A DNA stretch of 64,000 nucleotides, from contig CM018689.1 of the NCBI GenBank assembly GCA_009363875.1, positions 61,145,595 through 61,209,594 on the forward strand, in the 5' to 3' direction. Position numbers and translations under genes: made by a program. The stretch's first letter is position 1. Each line of letters opens with the position of its first letter. Positions 22,573 to 33,705 of the stretch are shown here, one piece after another. Under the pieces are notes generated by a model. It did no database searches. It was not told the origin of the DNA and saw only the letters and a program-made list of their open reading frames with translations. Source of the stretch: Mikania micrantha (taxonomy: Eukaryota; Streptophyta; Magnoliopsida; Asterales; Asteraceae).

Positions 22573-25500
22573 CTAATTCAAAACGAATTTTAATTATAAA
22601 TAAATAACATCAAATTCAATAACAATACATCTCACTAAATTAAATATAATTAATAAGATTTTGAATAACTAAAATTAAAATAATATAACATAAGATTCTT
22701 CACATGCCCTACAACACAAGTTTATTTGTATTCGGCGTGAACATAATCATCAAACTTTAATCTAAATTTATATTATTTAATTATGTTATGCATGTATGTA
22801 TAAATATTCAAAATCCGCTCTATCTCTCTTCTTTTTTACATCTATTTTTATAGTCTTTAATGCGTTTAGAAGTTTAAAAACTTATATATACACCGTAAGA
22901 TTCTGCTGCTAGCTAACACACAATAATTAGAGTAATCCAACTAACGTTGTTAAAATCAACCTAAATATTTGGGTTTTCTTTCATTATATTAATTAATTAT
23001 ACATGTACAGTATTATCTTATTTTATATGTATGTACAAATCTTACTTTTGTTTACAATTGAAAACAAGTGTAAGGTTGTCTTACACTATAAATTAGGGAT
23101 GTTTAAATCGTTCGTCGCTCGCTCGGAAAAAGCTCATTCGAATTTCGCTCGGTTTTAAACGAACCGAGCACGCTCGGTTCGGTTTATAATCGAGCCGAGC
23201 ACGAGCCAAGGTAAGCTCGCTCGGATAGTCGCTCGATTGGCTCGCTAGTTTGCTAAAGTATAACTGAATTTTATATATATACATATATATATATATATAA
23301 TATTTTATTCATGCATAACTAATGTAATTTTTTTTATATTTAAACTACTTTCATAAGACCCAATATCCAATTAAATAGGCAAATACCCAATACTCAAAAA
23401 TTTAAATCTAATTTCCAAATCCATTTGTTTCACTTTTCACGTTATAATTTAATCCCTGAATGCCTAATACTCAGTCGTTTGTTTACTCCCAGTCGTGATC
23501 TTTTTACTTAGGCTAGTATGTATGTTTGGATGTGTTTTTAGAGGTTTAGACCACTTGGATTATGTTTTGAAAAAATTCTGTCATTGCTTGAGATTATTGC
23601 TACCGAACATGGCTTCCTTTAATCTTAAATTTGATTGTTTGTCGTTTGGGATTATTAGCTGCTAATGTGAGTGTTGATATGTAACTACAATAACCAACTA
23701 GATGGCAGTTGGTAGTTATTCGTGACATTAAATTTTATTAAACCGAGCAAAACCGAACCAAGCCGAGCCGCTCGATTTTAAAACGAGCCGAGCAACGAGC
23801 ACAACATTTGGCTCGGTTCTGCAAATCCGAACCAAGTTGAGCCGCTCGGTTTGAAAACGGGCCGAGCACGAGCATACCCTCACTTGGTTCGGTTCGGCTC
23901 GTGAACAACCCTACTATAAATATATATTTGATGTAACGAAACCTTATGCTAGTACGAAATCATTAACGAATATAAATTTGCACATACACATAAAAGAACA
24001 TAACCTTATCCATATTTTATAAAAGTGAGAAAAAAAAAACTAAAGATTTTGGTTTATTTTGGCAAAGTTAGTTGAGTTATCATAATTAGGTTGGATTATA
24101 TATATAGGGTTTGTATTTTATAAAAACTTAATCTTATACATGAAACACTTAAACATTATATGAGTTCTTCATTCAAAATATTAAAAATAAATATGTGATA
24201 AACATTAAAGATGAACAAAATTAAATCTAAATTAACAAATTATTTTTAATGTAACTTAATGTGAACACATATTTATTTTCAAAATTTCAAATGTATAGGA
24301 TTCAAGAATTTCCTCTCTACGATTAGGTTTTCACATTATACAATTCATACATGTATTTCAACTTTAATGTGAACCACATATTTATTACGATTTCAAACGT
24401 AGAACCTAGATATGATTTAAGAAGTTCTCTCTAAAATTAAGTTTTCATATAATACAATCTCTATACACATACATACATTAAGGAATTGTCTCTTAAGATA
24501 ACCTAATTAACTTTAAAGAGTTAATTAGCCCATAGTTAGGTTATCATAATATAATATACACAGACTAACATGATTGTCTATACACACACATCTATATCTA
24601 TATCTATATATATACACACACATAGTTAGGTTGTCATAATATATATAATATACATACACTAACATGATTTTCTACAGAAAAGGAATTGAATAAAGATAAA
24701 TACCTGGCATTGAATGTCTATACCAAACAACTTGTATTCCATGTATAAGGACCTTGAAAATTGATCAATGTACCTGTTTACGATTAAGATAAACCATTTT
24801 GAGCCTACTTTAAGCTTTGATTGCTTTATTTATACTGTAGATAACAATTATCAACATTGTTACTTGCTTAAAATGTGTGAATGTTGGTATAATTAGAGCT
24901 GTGTTAGTCTTAAAATAAATATTTTTCTGGGAAAAATTATATTCTAAAATAAATATTTTTGAAGTCTTACTATCCTAAATAATTAAACGTAGAATATTCA
25001 CTTTCCATAAAATACACACATACTATCGATGAAGAAACGTCCCCGATTGTCACAATCAAACAGGAACACGTTTGTCACTAAGCAATAGGTTGTAAACGAA
25101 CCGAATGATTAACGAATGTTTCATTAACTGTCCGGTCGAAAACTCTGTTTTTTTCGTTTAATCAAAAGAAGAACATAAACAAAGACCGTGTTCTATCATT
25201 TGTGCTCATGAATGTTTTTAGCATTGTATTCATTTGTTAAGTTTATTTGTTAAATGTGCTATATATTTTATAATTTTTAATATATAGTCAAACATAATGA
25301 TATTTAAGGTGTTCCGCCAACATTTTATGTGCTTCACGCCTGAAATTCTTTTAGCTTCTAACCTAAATTTTATTGGATTTCTGTCCAAAAGACAAGATGA
25401 TCAAAGTATAAGCGAAGTATATGGCTTCACGTCCAAATGTCCAATATAAGTGAATAATTCTTTGTTTAAAACCAAATTATATGGCTTCAATTAATTAAGC

Positions 25501-28500
25501 ATATATTTTATGGGCTTTACACCTAAAACTTTTAGGGTTCATGTCTTAAAAGTTTGAACTTTAAGCCTAAAAGTTTTGGGCTTCACTTCCGAAATTAGAG
25601 AATAGCCATCTATATATGTTGGGACTGACTTGGGAACATGTTTTCAAAAAAAAAAAAAAAAAAAAAAACACGTCAAAATTTTTGATGCATAATGGCGTGC
25701 CATTTGTTATGGTTGTATATGTTAAAACATGCAAGCTACTTACTGGCCTAAAGACTAAAGAGCCAGGCATACGTTTTGGCTATTGATTGTGTCGATGTCG
25801 TAGGCGTTTTTGCCTTAAAAATACATACATGTTCGTTTTATAAAAATAGAATATTTGAAGTTTTATTAAACTAGTTAAGTTGGCTCAAAAATGTGTATTT
25901 TGAGATTTTTTTTTTTTTTTTTTTTTAATTTCGCATGTGGGCCATGCATTATAGTATGAAGTCGTAAACCTATCGACGTCATTTTAACCGACGAGGTCTC
26001 ACCACGGTCGCTTTAAAAATGGCCCACATTTTTAATGGTTTTAGCCTGTAGCCAGCAGAGGAGATGTGTTTATCCCATGGCATGCACACACACGGGCCTT
26101 ACCTAATTCTCATGAACCCCATTAATGAAAATTAAAACCTAACCTACCCTTAATTTAATTGTAAAAACTTTTGCTTACATATATATCTTTTTTTTTTTTA
26201 ACAGCGCTTACATATATCTCTATAAGACCACCCGGTGTGCCTCTTGGTTGGGGCGTGAGTGGGCAAAAAATAGGCGTGGAACACTGCCCCCTTTGGGGCA
26301 TGGGCGGGCGTGGAGTAGGGGTGTGCATTGTTCGGTTTGGTGCCGTTATTGCAATTTGCATAACCAAAACCGCTACTTCGGTTAATTATAAATCCTTAAC
26401 CATAACCAATTGGTCGGTCAACCACTAATTGGTTAACCACCGGTTATGGTTCGGTTTCAGTTAAATTCGGTAAATAATGCAATTGCTAAAAAACTTGTAA
26501 TATGCCTGTGAATTATAGATATATTAATGATGAAAATCTCAGTGAATCTTATAAAACTTTGTAGTGACTGATAATGTGTGAACAAAATGTAAAACCGCGT
26601 GAGCTCTGATTTATTTTCTAATATATTTAGTCTAACATATGATATATAATATTTTCATATAGTAAAAAGTGAAGATTCACCTTCTACACTTGACTTACAC
26701 CATAACTTTTTAAAAAAACATACAAACATATAATTATTAACAAAACAAATATAAATTATTCGGTTCGTTTTGGTTAAAGTCGGTTAATGACTAGCCTTAA
26801 CCATAACCATAACCGAATGGTTCAATTAGTGACTTTGCTTAACCATAACCATCGGTTAAAGTCGGTTTCGATTAAATCGGTTATGATTCGGGGCGGTTAT
26901 CAGTTATTTTTCGGTTATGGTTATATGATGCTCACCCCTAGCCGTGGAGGGTTGAGCATGGCCTTGGCAACGGGCTTCTCGACCGTTGGGGGGAAGAATT
27001 CGACCGTTGACACCATTAAAAAATCTTATTTAAAAAAAATAATACTATATATACAACCATAAATTAACATCACACACACTCTTTTTCTTCACATCACACA
27101 AAAAACAAACAAACCGTCAAATGCTTCGTAACGAGGATACACATGCGAACCTCAAAGCCGATTTGATTAAACATTTATGGAAAAACGTGAGGTTTAATCT
27201 TAAATTTTAATTATATTTATTGTTATGTTTTTTTTTTAAATATTTGATACAATTATTAATAAATTATTTCTAGATTTATACGATAAAAATACTTACTTCA
27301 TTTTTAGAAATGTAAAATAAAATTAAAATTAAATTATTGCATCATGATGACATCATCACCAACCAAAGGCATTTCCACCAAAAGTGGTGGAGTGGGTGGT
27401 TGTAGTTGATGCCTACGTGACGCATACGTGGAGTTGTTGGACCAAGGTGCATATCCTATGGTCTAAGATAAAGCCATAAACCAATCACAAAAACCAGTGG
27501 CTCACTGACTGACTGACTGCCTGCCTATTCAAATTTCAAAGCCAGACTTACCGAATTAATTCAAAAAACAAATCCTAAATTGAATAACAAAATCAAATGA
27601 CAAACCTAACCAGTGATTCGGATACAACTAATTAATATCTTCTTTTTTTTTCCTTCTAATATGGGACTAGCCCACTTAGTATAGGATTATAGGCTTGTCT
27701 CTTAATATGGGAGGTCATAGGTCAATCCCAATAAAAATGTGTGATTATAGTGTAATTTATGTGAAAAGTAAGCTTAGCAGTACAAAAAGAATTAATATCT
27801 TTTTAACTGATTTTCATGATTCACCTACAATTACAGTTACAGTTACATGCATGCGTATGATTAAGACCGAATAATCTGTCTTTATGCTTCACAAATTAAC
27901 TGAACAATGAACCTTAATTAGTTAGTTAATTAGTCAAGACACGATTGATCAAAAACCACGGTTGATTTTATTGATTGCCAAGCTAATGCTAATCTAATCT
28001 CATGGTAGTTAATTACAGTACCAATTAACAGTACGTGCAGGAGAAAAATATTTTCAGGTGGCTAGAATGGAGTTAAAAAAAAAAAAAAAACTTAGAGACA
28101 TGGAATCTATTTTTTTTTTAAAAAAAAGGAGGCAATTAATGGAACTTACGCTTTGCTTGCAGCATAGATTGCATATAGAGGATGTGAAGGTACAACAATG
28201 GCGGCACCTGAACCAATATTAACAATGGCACCTCTCTTCCTCTCAATCATTCCTTCAATCACAGCTTTTGTTACCAAACTTGTACCTTCAACATTCACTT
28301 TCATCACTTTCATCCAAACATCTTCATCAACCTCATGAAAATACCTAGCAACAGGATAAGTCACACCTACATTATTTACCAAAATACCCACGTCAAGATT
28401 TTCACCAACAATCACCCCCTGCATCCCCCTAACTCCGGCCACCACATTGTCCCCAGCAAAATCGATGGCAAAAATCTTGATCCTGGAGGTTGGATGCACC

Positions 28501-28778
28501 AATAAGATCTCATCACAAACTTCATTAAGCTTGGTTAGGCTTCTGCTAACCAAGATTAGATCAAGACCCTTTTGGGCTAGTTGAAAGGCGAAAGCTTTAC
28601 CAATTCCATCGGTGGCTCCTGTGATCAGAGCCCATGAACCGTACTTCTTAAGGTTTTTGGGTGGTCTGATGAAAGTAATGAAAACCCAATTGAAGAAAGT
28701 GATAAGTAGTTTGGAAAATGAAACAAAACCAAGTAGAGAGAAGAAAAGTAGCCATGAAGTTGGCATGTTATCATTCAC
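22333..28778 (-). CDS. KCR: Very-long-chain 3-oxoacyl-CoA reductase-like protein (3 exons)
   Basis: Joined exons 28778-28150, 24773-24704 and 22572-22333 give 312 residues, close to plant KCR proteins. KCR does the first reduction in microsomal fatty-acid elongation, turning 3-oxoacyl-CoA into the 3-hydroxy form with NADPH in the ER, to feed waxes and sphingolipids. Visible features: an N-terminal hydrophobic segment (about 9-37), the Rossmann TGATDGIG motif (53-60), NNVG (135-138), Asn162, Ser190 in NIGSGA, and the catalytic Tyr205-x3-Lys209 (YAASK). Splice sites are GT-AG with GTAAGT and GTATTT donors, and phases match: the last exon 1 codon is split two plus one. KCR2-like (the At1g24470 type) is possible, since no lysine-rich ER-retrieval tail follows RRGSI. 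Intron 1 (3.4 kb) and intron 2 (2.1 kb) hold transposons, but every exon is intact. Confidence 0.92.
23094..23913. mobile_element. Non-autonomous hAT element in KCR intron 2
   Basis: 820 bp with a perfect 8-bp duplication CTATAAAT (23086-23093 and 23914-23921). The ends are TAGGGATGTTTA and, on the minus strand, TAGGGTTGTTCACGAG. About 150 bp at each end is dense in GAGCCGAGC and CTCGGTTCGG words. The middle is AT-rich and non-coding. Confidence 0.87.
24704..24773 (-). CDS. KCR: KCR-like gene, exon 2 (70 bp)
   Basis: A short internal exon. The acceptor AAACAG precedes it and the donor GTATTT follows it. It supplies the last base of Ala210 and then YIDQFSRSLYMEYKLFGIDI plus QCQ, the conserved helix after the YxxxK motif in KCR proteins. 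Confidence 0.92.
26316..26941. mobile_element. Non-autonomous hAT element inside the PIF remnant
   Basis: About 626 bp. It starts TAGGGGTGTGCA and ends TGCTCACCCCTAG. The flanks GCGTGGAG (26308-26315) and CCGTGGAG (26942-26949) are an 8-bp duplication with one mismatch. Both ends are filled with GGTTATGGTT and AACCATAACCG words. Non-coding. Confidence 0.8.
27121..27210 (+). pseudogene. C-terminal transposase micro-frame (29 codons)
   Basis: ATG followed by LRNEDTHANLKADLIKHLWK and a short tail, ending TAA. It resembles the last residues of the PIF transposase (RNKSIHESLKADLVEHIE) and lies directly after the retained promoter and leader. It is probably a by-product of internal deletion, though it could be translated. 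Confidence 0.6.
28150..28778 (-). CDS. KCR: KCR-like gene, exon 1
   Basis: 629 bp, from the ATG to AAAGC before the donor GTAAGT (28149-28144). It encodes residues 1-209 and two bases of codon 210: the membrane anchor, the NADPH-binding fold and the catalytic Ser and Tyr/Lys. A second in-frame Met at codon 5 is an alternative start and would give a slightly longer leader. Confidence 0.93.
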
Positions 28779-28815
28779 AAATCACAACCACCGATCAAGC
28801 CCGCCCTAGCTAGCT

Positions 28816-28827
28816 CTTATATATATA
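28816..28827 (-). promoter_or_regulatory. Putative TATA box of the KCR-like gene
   Basis: The minus strand reads TATATATATAAG about 40-50 bp before the first ATG. With usual TATA spacing the leader would be only about 10 nt, which leaves room for initiation at Met5 instead. Confidence 0.5.
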
Positions 28828-28849
28828 CTTCCGACTTTCGACCCTGTGA

Positions 28850-30803
28850 CGGACCAAAACATTTTTTTTTTAAGTGGGGTCACTTGTTTTGTTTCCAACA
28901 CTTTTAGTTACAAGAAAAATATCAAATAAAAATAGTCTTTTTGTCTAATAAGAGTGTGAACTAATAATAATTTTACACGTTAAATATAAAATCTTATTTT
29001 TTGTAATATATTTTTATTTTTTTGGTACCAGATTTGTTCAATATTTTTTGTTATGTATTTTTGTGTTTTTTGTACTGGATTTTTATCAAAATTTTTGATT
29101 TTCTGTACTAAACTTTATTTCATTTGACTGGATTTTGTTTCTTTTTGTAATGGATTTTGTTTTATTTATTATATTTTTGTTTTTATGATAATACGTGTCA
29201 AAATTTCTATTGGTTCTTATTATTCTTAGACAGAAATCTCTTCTTAATAGGTCTAACTTCTTGTTTATAATAACTAAATATTACAAATTTTGGATGGTAT
29301 CTAGGCTTGTAGGCTAGGCCTGTTAGATATTGGGGTAATGTTCATAATTTGGAACTAAAAAAAAAAAAAAAGTAAAACATGACCTTTCTTGAATTCGAAC
29401 CCTAGACCTGTTTAAAAAATGATCCATGATTCTCTCAATAACCATTACACCAACTTCAATTTTGATATTATAAGTCTTTTTTAATTACATTTATGAGGTC
29501 ACTTTACAAATTCTTATAGGGTTAAAATTAAGAAATTTCATAGTATAGGTCTGATTAACAAGGTGAGATTCAAGGGTCTCATAACCCTTACAAATAGGTA
29601 CCGCTAATTATATATTTCCTTTGATACTATACGTACAAATTTAATATGCTCTTTTTTATTATTCAAAAATAATAAACTGTTTACCAGTTTTGTTTCTGTT
29701 TTTTTACCCAATTATTACACATTATGAAAAGAAAGGGTTGACTAATTACAAAAAATCTTTCAATACGACGTACTATTTTCGTTATGGTCATCAAAAGATA
29801 TTTGACACCATGCCATATTAGCAATTAAGTGGTTGTTAAATGTCATTATAAATAGCAACTATATGTCATTATCATTTTGGAAAATATGGCTTTAATTAAT
29901 TGTTTGTGTGGAAAGCTTGAAGCAACAGAAGGTCGTTGACACGTGACCTCACATGTATGTATATATTTAGGTCAGGATTTTGTAAAATGTAAGATATAAA
30001 AGGATTGTAGGTTTATATAAATTAAACCAATTAGTTGCCTTGATATCCTCTGACCTTACACACACGTAATAAGCTATCGGTTTGGGATCAAGGAATATAT
30101 TTACGTACGTAGTTGTGAACTTTGAAAGACAAGATTATTAAAATAATTGATAATGATAATACATCGGTTTAAAGTAACCAATGTTTATCAATTGACTGTT
30201 TAATGATCACAAGTTACTTAAAGTTGATGAAAGTTTATGGGTTTAAACATCATGGCCGGTGAGAGTTAATTAGTTGGTTTGCATACATTTTGTCAATAAT
30301 TTTGTTACTTAATTACTTTTTAGAATTTACTTAAATATTATTAATTTAATTATACATTGCATTTATTTAAAAATGATAACTTTTTATATATTACTAATAT
30401 ATGTTAGCCTCTAATTCGAATATGATAAGTGTTATCTAGACTCAGGGCCGTTTCAAACATTTTGGTGGCTCAAAACGTATATAAAAATTGGTGCCCTCTT
30501 TCGAGTGTAGTAAAAACCCTTCTCAAGTTCGAGACAAAAAAAAATTATATAACGCAAACAAAATGTGTACATTAATTACAAAATTAAAAGAGCCATGAAT
30601 TTTACCCTATTCAGGACTCATTACAACTATAAATTTGATTCAATCTAAAAATTTGAGACACTAAGCTAGTGATTTTTTTAACATATATTGCCATGTATCT
30701 AGTTAAAGATCAGACCAAATAGGTCAGAACTTGCTTATTATGTTTATTAGTGTCATGGGCTATTTATCAACTCTTAATTAGATTAGCCCAAGTTAATGTA
30801 AAT
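28850..30803. other. Intergenic region upstream of the KCR-like gene
   Basis: No gene seen. It holds a T-rich stretch with repeated ACTGGATTTTG words (about 29030-29160), the tRNA-like remnant below, and at about 30443 a CAGGGCCGTTTCAAA start that resembles a hAT terminus but has no matching right end. Confidence 0.55.
29371..29462 (-). repeat. tRNA-like SINE remnant
   Basis: The minus strand shows an A-box-like GGTGTAATGGTTATTGAG and, about 40 bp on, a B-box-like GGGTTCGAATTC. A T-run lies beyond. A fossil SINE head or decayed tRNA-like sequence; the flanks do not define its ends. Confidence 0.4.
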
Positions 30804-30811
30804 ATTGTATA

Positions 30812-31019
30812 AAGAGATGGCCAAACCGGGTTTTTTTGGATCCGGAACCGGTTCCGGTCAACAAAGTCAAGAAAAGGTTCCGGTTTGGGTTTGACCGGTT
30901 AATTTAAGAGTGAACCGTTTCTGGTTTCAATTTCTCTGAAAACCCGGAACTGCTCGTACCCACTGGTTCGGGTACAACCGGTTCCTCGGTTCCGGTTCCG
31001 GGTAAGTTGGCCACCTCTA
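30812..31019. mobile_element. Small non-autonomous hAT element
   Basis: 208 bp with a perfect 8-bp duplication ATTGTATA (30804-30811 and 31020-31027). The ends are AAGAGATGGCCAA and, on the minus strand, TAGAGGTGGCCAA. It is packed with AACCGGTTCCGG-type words. Non-coding. Confidence 0.87.
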
Positions 31020-31027
31020 ATTGTATA

Positions 31028-31636
31028 TAGAACCCCCAGGGGTATTATGGTCCAGTTTGTATTTGACAATTAACTGTCAAATACATTAATTTGTGTCGAT
31101 TGAAAGCAGTTGAATATTATAAAACTGCCTAATTCTAGATGTATAAATATGTGTCTATAAACAAATATGTCAATCGTATTTTTGCTCAAATATTCTTATT
31201 TTCCAATTCAATAAAATTTGCGTGTGAGTAATGGAATAGTTATTGTTTCTGACAATGGGTATTGGCATAATTGTTACTTATGTTGTACTACATATAAATA
31301 TTAAATGTGCATCTATTATTTGAAAAGGTATGGGGTTTTTGTTTGTGTGAGGTTCTATAATTGAACTAACTAACTAATAATAATAATGTTATAATATATA
31401 TAAGCATACATATGTTGCCCTTGCTCACGTTTACATTTATAAATCAAAATTAGGCCAGCCATATATGTCGATCGTATTTCAATCCAGTTGTTGCTATTAA
31501 TTTGCCTTGTTTTTTTCAAAATAAAATAAAATAAAATAAAATCGACTTAATTAATTGATCATCTAGCTCGATGTGGTTGAGTTTTATTGTTAAAGAGTGT
31601 GTGTGTGTATATATATATATAATATATACACACACA
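31028..31636. other. Intergenic DNA, no gene seen
   Basis: About 600 bp of AT-rich DNA with a short AAAAT tandem stretch (about 31518-31542) and a TA/CA microsatellite (31600-31636). No gene. Confidence 0.55.
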
Positions 31637-32030
31637 CTAGTCTAGTACCCGCGTGTTGCAGCGTGAAACACAACATTTAAGTTGGATGATTTTAAAGATT
31701 TGCATGGTTTATTCTTAAGTTATAATCATAACAAAAGCAATTTTTTTAACTTCGTAGGTAACTATAAGTAACTTTAACTACTAACATAGAAGGCCAAATG
31801 TACCAAAAATGTCAAGAAGTGATTCATTTGTTTTTAATAGTTTTCTTTTATAATCATTCTATCTTACTTAAATTCTTAAAGTCTACCAATGTGGGATAAA
31901 GTGAAAACACAAACAAACATTTAGATTATAATTAAAAAGTTGTACCATATCCATATGCTATAAAAGATTTAAGCAAATTACTATTTTGTCCTTCTAATAT
32001 GTATTATATAGTAGTGTGTGTATATATATA
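31637..32030 (-). mobile_element. Putative short Helitron
   Basis: On the minus strand the right-hand end shows AACACGCGGGTACTAGACTAG followed by host T. That is a CTRR end preceded by a small GTGTT/AACAC stem, as in Helitron 3' ends. About 390 bp away the minus strand has CTACTATATAATACAT, reminiscent of Helitron 5' ends, but the expected leading TC after host A is not clean. Non-coding. Assignment is tentative. Confidence 0.4.
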
Positions 32031-32054
32031 GGGTAAAGTTCTCCTAAAAAGTCT

Positions 32055-32428
32055 GTTTTGCCTAAGAAGGTTAAGAAGGATTTTAAAAACTCGAAAACCG
32101 ACTCAAACAAACCTCGATTGAATTCATTTTTACATCATTCGAACAGGTTTTTCGAATCCTAAAACCCAAACCTTAAACATAAACAAGAAACCCTAGTACT
32201 AAATCAAAACTTTAAAAACAAATCTTTAACATAAAGATACAATTTAAAAGCTAAAAACCAAGCCCTAAAACCTAAAATCTAAATCTAGTTTCTAAAACGA
32301 AAACTTAAAATCTAATATTGTAGGGTTCGATGAGACGGTTCCAATGCCATCAAAATGAGTTCAATCGGAGTTCGTTTGGGTAGGTTTTGGAGATTTTATA
32401 AATCCTTTTAGCCTTCTTAGACAAAATA
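32055..32428. mobile_element. Long-TIR MITE, copy B
   Basis: Second copy of the family at 18112-18486, diverged but collinear throughout. Left arm TTGCCTAAGAAGGTTAAG.. and right arm ..TTTTAGCCTTCTTAGAC form inverted ends of about 90 bp. The core again holds AAACCCAAACC and GAAACCCTAG words. Confidence 0.72.
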
Positions 32429-32447
32429 TACTTTTTATTTGATATTT

Positions 32448-32449
<2 letters not shown>

Positions 32450-32493
<44 letters not shown>
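32450..32493. repeat. AT dinucleotide microsatellite
   Basis: About 22 uninterrupted AT units. Confidence 0.9.
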
Positions 32494-32495
<2 letters not shown>

Positions 32496-32811
32496 AGGTG
32501 GATACTATACATATGAAGCTTAACGTCAGAAGGATATGAAGGATTATGGGCCCTTGATCAAATAAATGAATAGTTAAGATCTAGTGGTCTCCACTTTTTG
32601 ATTAAAAATTGTTTGTATTAAAGTAAAAGGGGTAAAAAAGGAATTGTCTACATTTGTTGACTTTTTTTTGGGTAAATCAACTTCCACCATCTTTTTGAAA
32701 ATCGAATAACTTTTAAATGTTTAATAATTTTTTATTACACCATAAAATTGAGAATTTTATTATCTTTAATTTGAGTATAATATTGTTATAGTTTTCTTTA
32801 TTAAAATTTAC

Positions 32812-33105
32812 GTGGTCCGTTATTTTTATACTTGGTACGTGATTATTGGTACGTAATTACGAACTTGATCCTTTGATAATGCATGTAAAATGACGGTCTG
32901 TGATTTTCATATAACGTGGTTCGTGATTATTGGACCGTGATTATACATTTTGTCCTTTATTATGTGTGTTAAAATATGATCGGTGATTTTTATATAACAC
33001 GGTCTGTAATTATTGGTACGTGATTTATTAGGTGATCCTTGATTATGTGTGTTAAATGTCAGTCTGTAATTTTTATGAAGCATGGTCTGTAATTTTATAT
33101 AGACA
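32812..33105. repeat. Minisatellite, about 82-bp unit, 3.5 copies
   Basis: Imperfect units each hold GGTCTGTRATTTTTAT, then TTATTGGTACGTGATTA, then CCTTTGATTATGTGTGTTAAA. Units start near 32812, 32894, 32978 and 33060. The 85-codon minus-strand frame across them has a repeated peptide and is a by-product. Confidence 0.75.
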
Positions 33106-33519
33106 ATAATGCCCCTTACCCATATGACACATGGCGCAATCATGTGGCTTCCTACGTTTAGCACGTTAATTTTATTTTTATTTTAATCGTTCCCTATATA
33201 TATATTAATTCAAATTGGTAACTCATTCTAATTGAGAAAACTCTATAATCCAAATTGATTTGGTTGTCAAATATAATGAATTTGAAATGAGTGGTACATA
33301 TTAATTCCAGGAAAAATCAGTGGTTGAAATTTGTTTAAGGGTATTTTGGAGATTTGTTATGTGTATTTTATTTGAATTTAAAAATAAAAGTTTACCCCCT
33401 AATTTTTTAAACTTTCATAACTTTTATATACATTTTTTTTAAAAAAAATACATCATTAAATTTGTCACATTTTTATCTTTAATTCAAGTATAGTTTTGTC
33501 AAATTTTTTTAAAGTTCTC

Positions 33520-33705
33520 AAAATTACACTGATGTAACGAGCTGAAAATTTTCGAAGTGTTCTTAATTACACTGATGTAAAGAGCCGAATTTTTCCAGGT
33601 GTTCGTAATTACACTGATGTAATAAGCATAATTTTTTTAAAGTGTTCATAATTAAACTGATGTAACGAGTCGTTACACTGATGTAACGAGCTGTAACTTA
33701 TTTTT
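33520..33705. repeat. Minisatellite with ACTGATGTAACGAG
   Basis: Five occurrences of TTA(C/A)ACTGATGTAA at about 33523, 33570, 33617, 33652 and 33673, mostly about 47 bp apart and linked by GTGTTC..AATTA. Non-coding. Confidence 0.75.

Larger units (their letters stand above)
26226..27463 (+). mobile_element. Internally deleted PIF/Harbinger element in KCR intron 1
   Basis: TAA duplications flank it (26223-26225 and 27464-27466). It starts GACCACCCGGTGTGCC and ends with GGTGCATATCCTATGGTC, an imperfect inverted match. After removing the hAT element inside, about 600 bp remains. A TATA-like ACTATATATAC (about 27047) and a leader precede a tiny frame (27121-27210) that matches only the last residues of PIF transposases (compare SLKADLVEHIE at the end of the intact copy). 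The catalytic domain is gone, so it is a deletion derivative. Confidence 0.82.
24774..28149 (-). other. Intron 1 of the KCR-like gene
   Basis: 3376 bp from GTAAGT to AAACAG. It holds a 23-bp poly(A) run (25646-25668), a collapsed PIF element with a hAT element inside it (26226-27463), and a weak tRNA-like repeat near 27660-27730 (GGTCAATCCC). The rest is AT-rich with no further exon. Confidence 0.85.

Noticed and set aside
27655..27790. Second SINE with GGTCAATCCC
   Set aside because: B-box is poor, no tail or duplication; left as a weak note in the intron entry.
30443..30560. hAT element starting CAGGGCCGTTTCAAA
   Set aside because: Only a left end is visible; no inverted partner or 8-bp duplication was found before the next element.
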